This document shows positions 43,618 to 43,624 of a DNA stretch of 43,624 bases, in pieces. Numbering within the stretch: position 1 is the first letter of the stretch; every line of letters begins with the position of its first letter. Both the position numbers and the translations under genes were made by a program. This stretch comes from Candidatus Firestoneibacteriota bacterium (GTDB lineage: Bacteria > Oederibacteriota > D2-FULL-39-29 > CAIOVX01). The notes under the pieces were generated by a model. That model searched no databases. It was not told the origin of the DNA and was given only the letters and a program-made list of their open reading frames with translations. The stretch spans positions 1 to 43,624 of the forward strand of contig CAITPB010000255.1 in the NCBI GenBank assembly GCA_903894145.1, given 5' to 3'.

Positions 43618-43624
43618 CACCTTT

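Overview
The window is 43.6 kb of moderate-GC bacterial chromosome. Every gene I can support (45, one of them partial) lies on the minus strand, so transcription runs from high to low coordinates. The organism is a diderm. It encodes a type II secretion (T2SS) operon, an Omp85-type barrel, a PorV/UPF0164-type barrel, lipoproteins, LepB and HtrA. A GH57 branching enzyme beside DUF4912, a probable endonuclease Q, UroD-like and DUF401 proteins, and two families of hairpin-forming intergenic repeats suggest an uncultivated lineage of the Elusimicrobiota / Omnitrophota / Firestonebacteria kind. That placement is inference from gene content only; no rRNA is present.

Layout by coordinate. 1-5.5 kb: T2SS operon gspE-F-G-H-I-J-K, with gspK running off the window. 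It is interrupted after gspF and after gspJ by hairpin repeats. 5.6-8.1 kb: a 9-bp-periodic repeat and a large Asp-box beta-propeller lipoprotein. 8.1-13.6 kb: envelope cluster in the order ECF sigma, anti-sigma, DUF2752, lepB, ECF sigma, anti-sigma, htrA, terminator. 13.6-16.6 kb: ligA followed by a PorV-like outer-membrane protein. 16.7-20.7 kb: EndoQ-like nuclease, DUF4912 and GH57 branching enzyme as a tight unit. 20.8-29 kb: an operon of pfpI, DSD1-type PLP enzyme, DUF3467, birA, coaX, nfeD, slipin, lipoprotein and trxA, then DUF1015 beyond a hairpin. 29.1-31.5 kb: UroD-like protein and DUF401 permease. 31.5-35.5 kb: nadD, yqeK, LCP, rsfS, argS. 35.5-39.6 kb: sppA, an FmdB-type zinc ribbon, and a protease/propeller/Omp85-barrel fusion. 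39.6-42.8 kb: plsC, ispH, S1 protein. 42.9-43.5 kb: a secreted protein of unknown function.

Many genes overlap by 1 to 56 bases and many start with TTG or GTG, as expected for tightly coupled operons. The themes are envelope biogenesis and quality control (T2SS, LepB, HtrA, SppA, NfeD/slipin, LCP, lipoproteins) and housekeeping (LigA, ArgRS, NadD, RsfS, IspH, PlsC, S1, BirA, CoaX, TrxA).

The observations I rate highest are: the protease-propeller-Omp85 fusion; an arginyl-tRNA synthetase whose HIGH signature reads NVVN; two sigma/anti-sigma pairs sharing an identical 12-base overlap; two repeat families placed at gene ends and dividing the T2SS operon; and terminator-like hairpins whose T-tracts run directly into the next gene's Shine-Dalgarno sequence.
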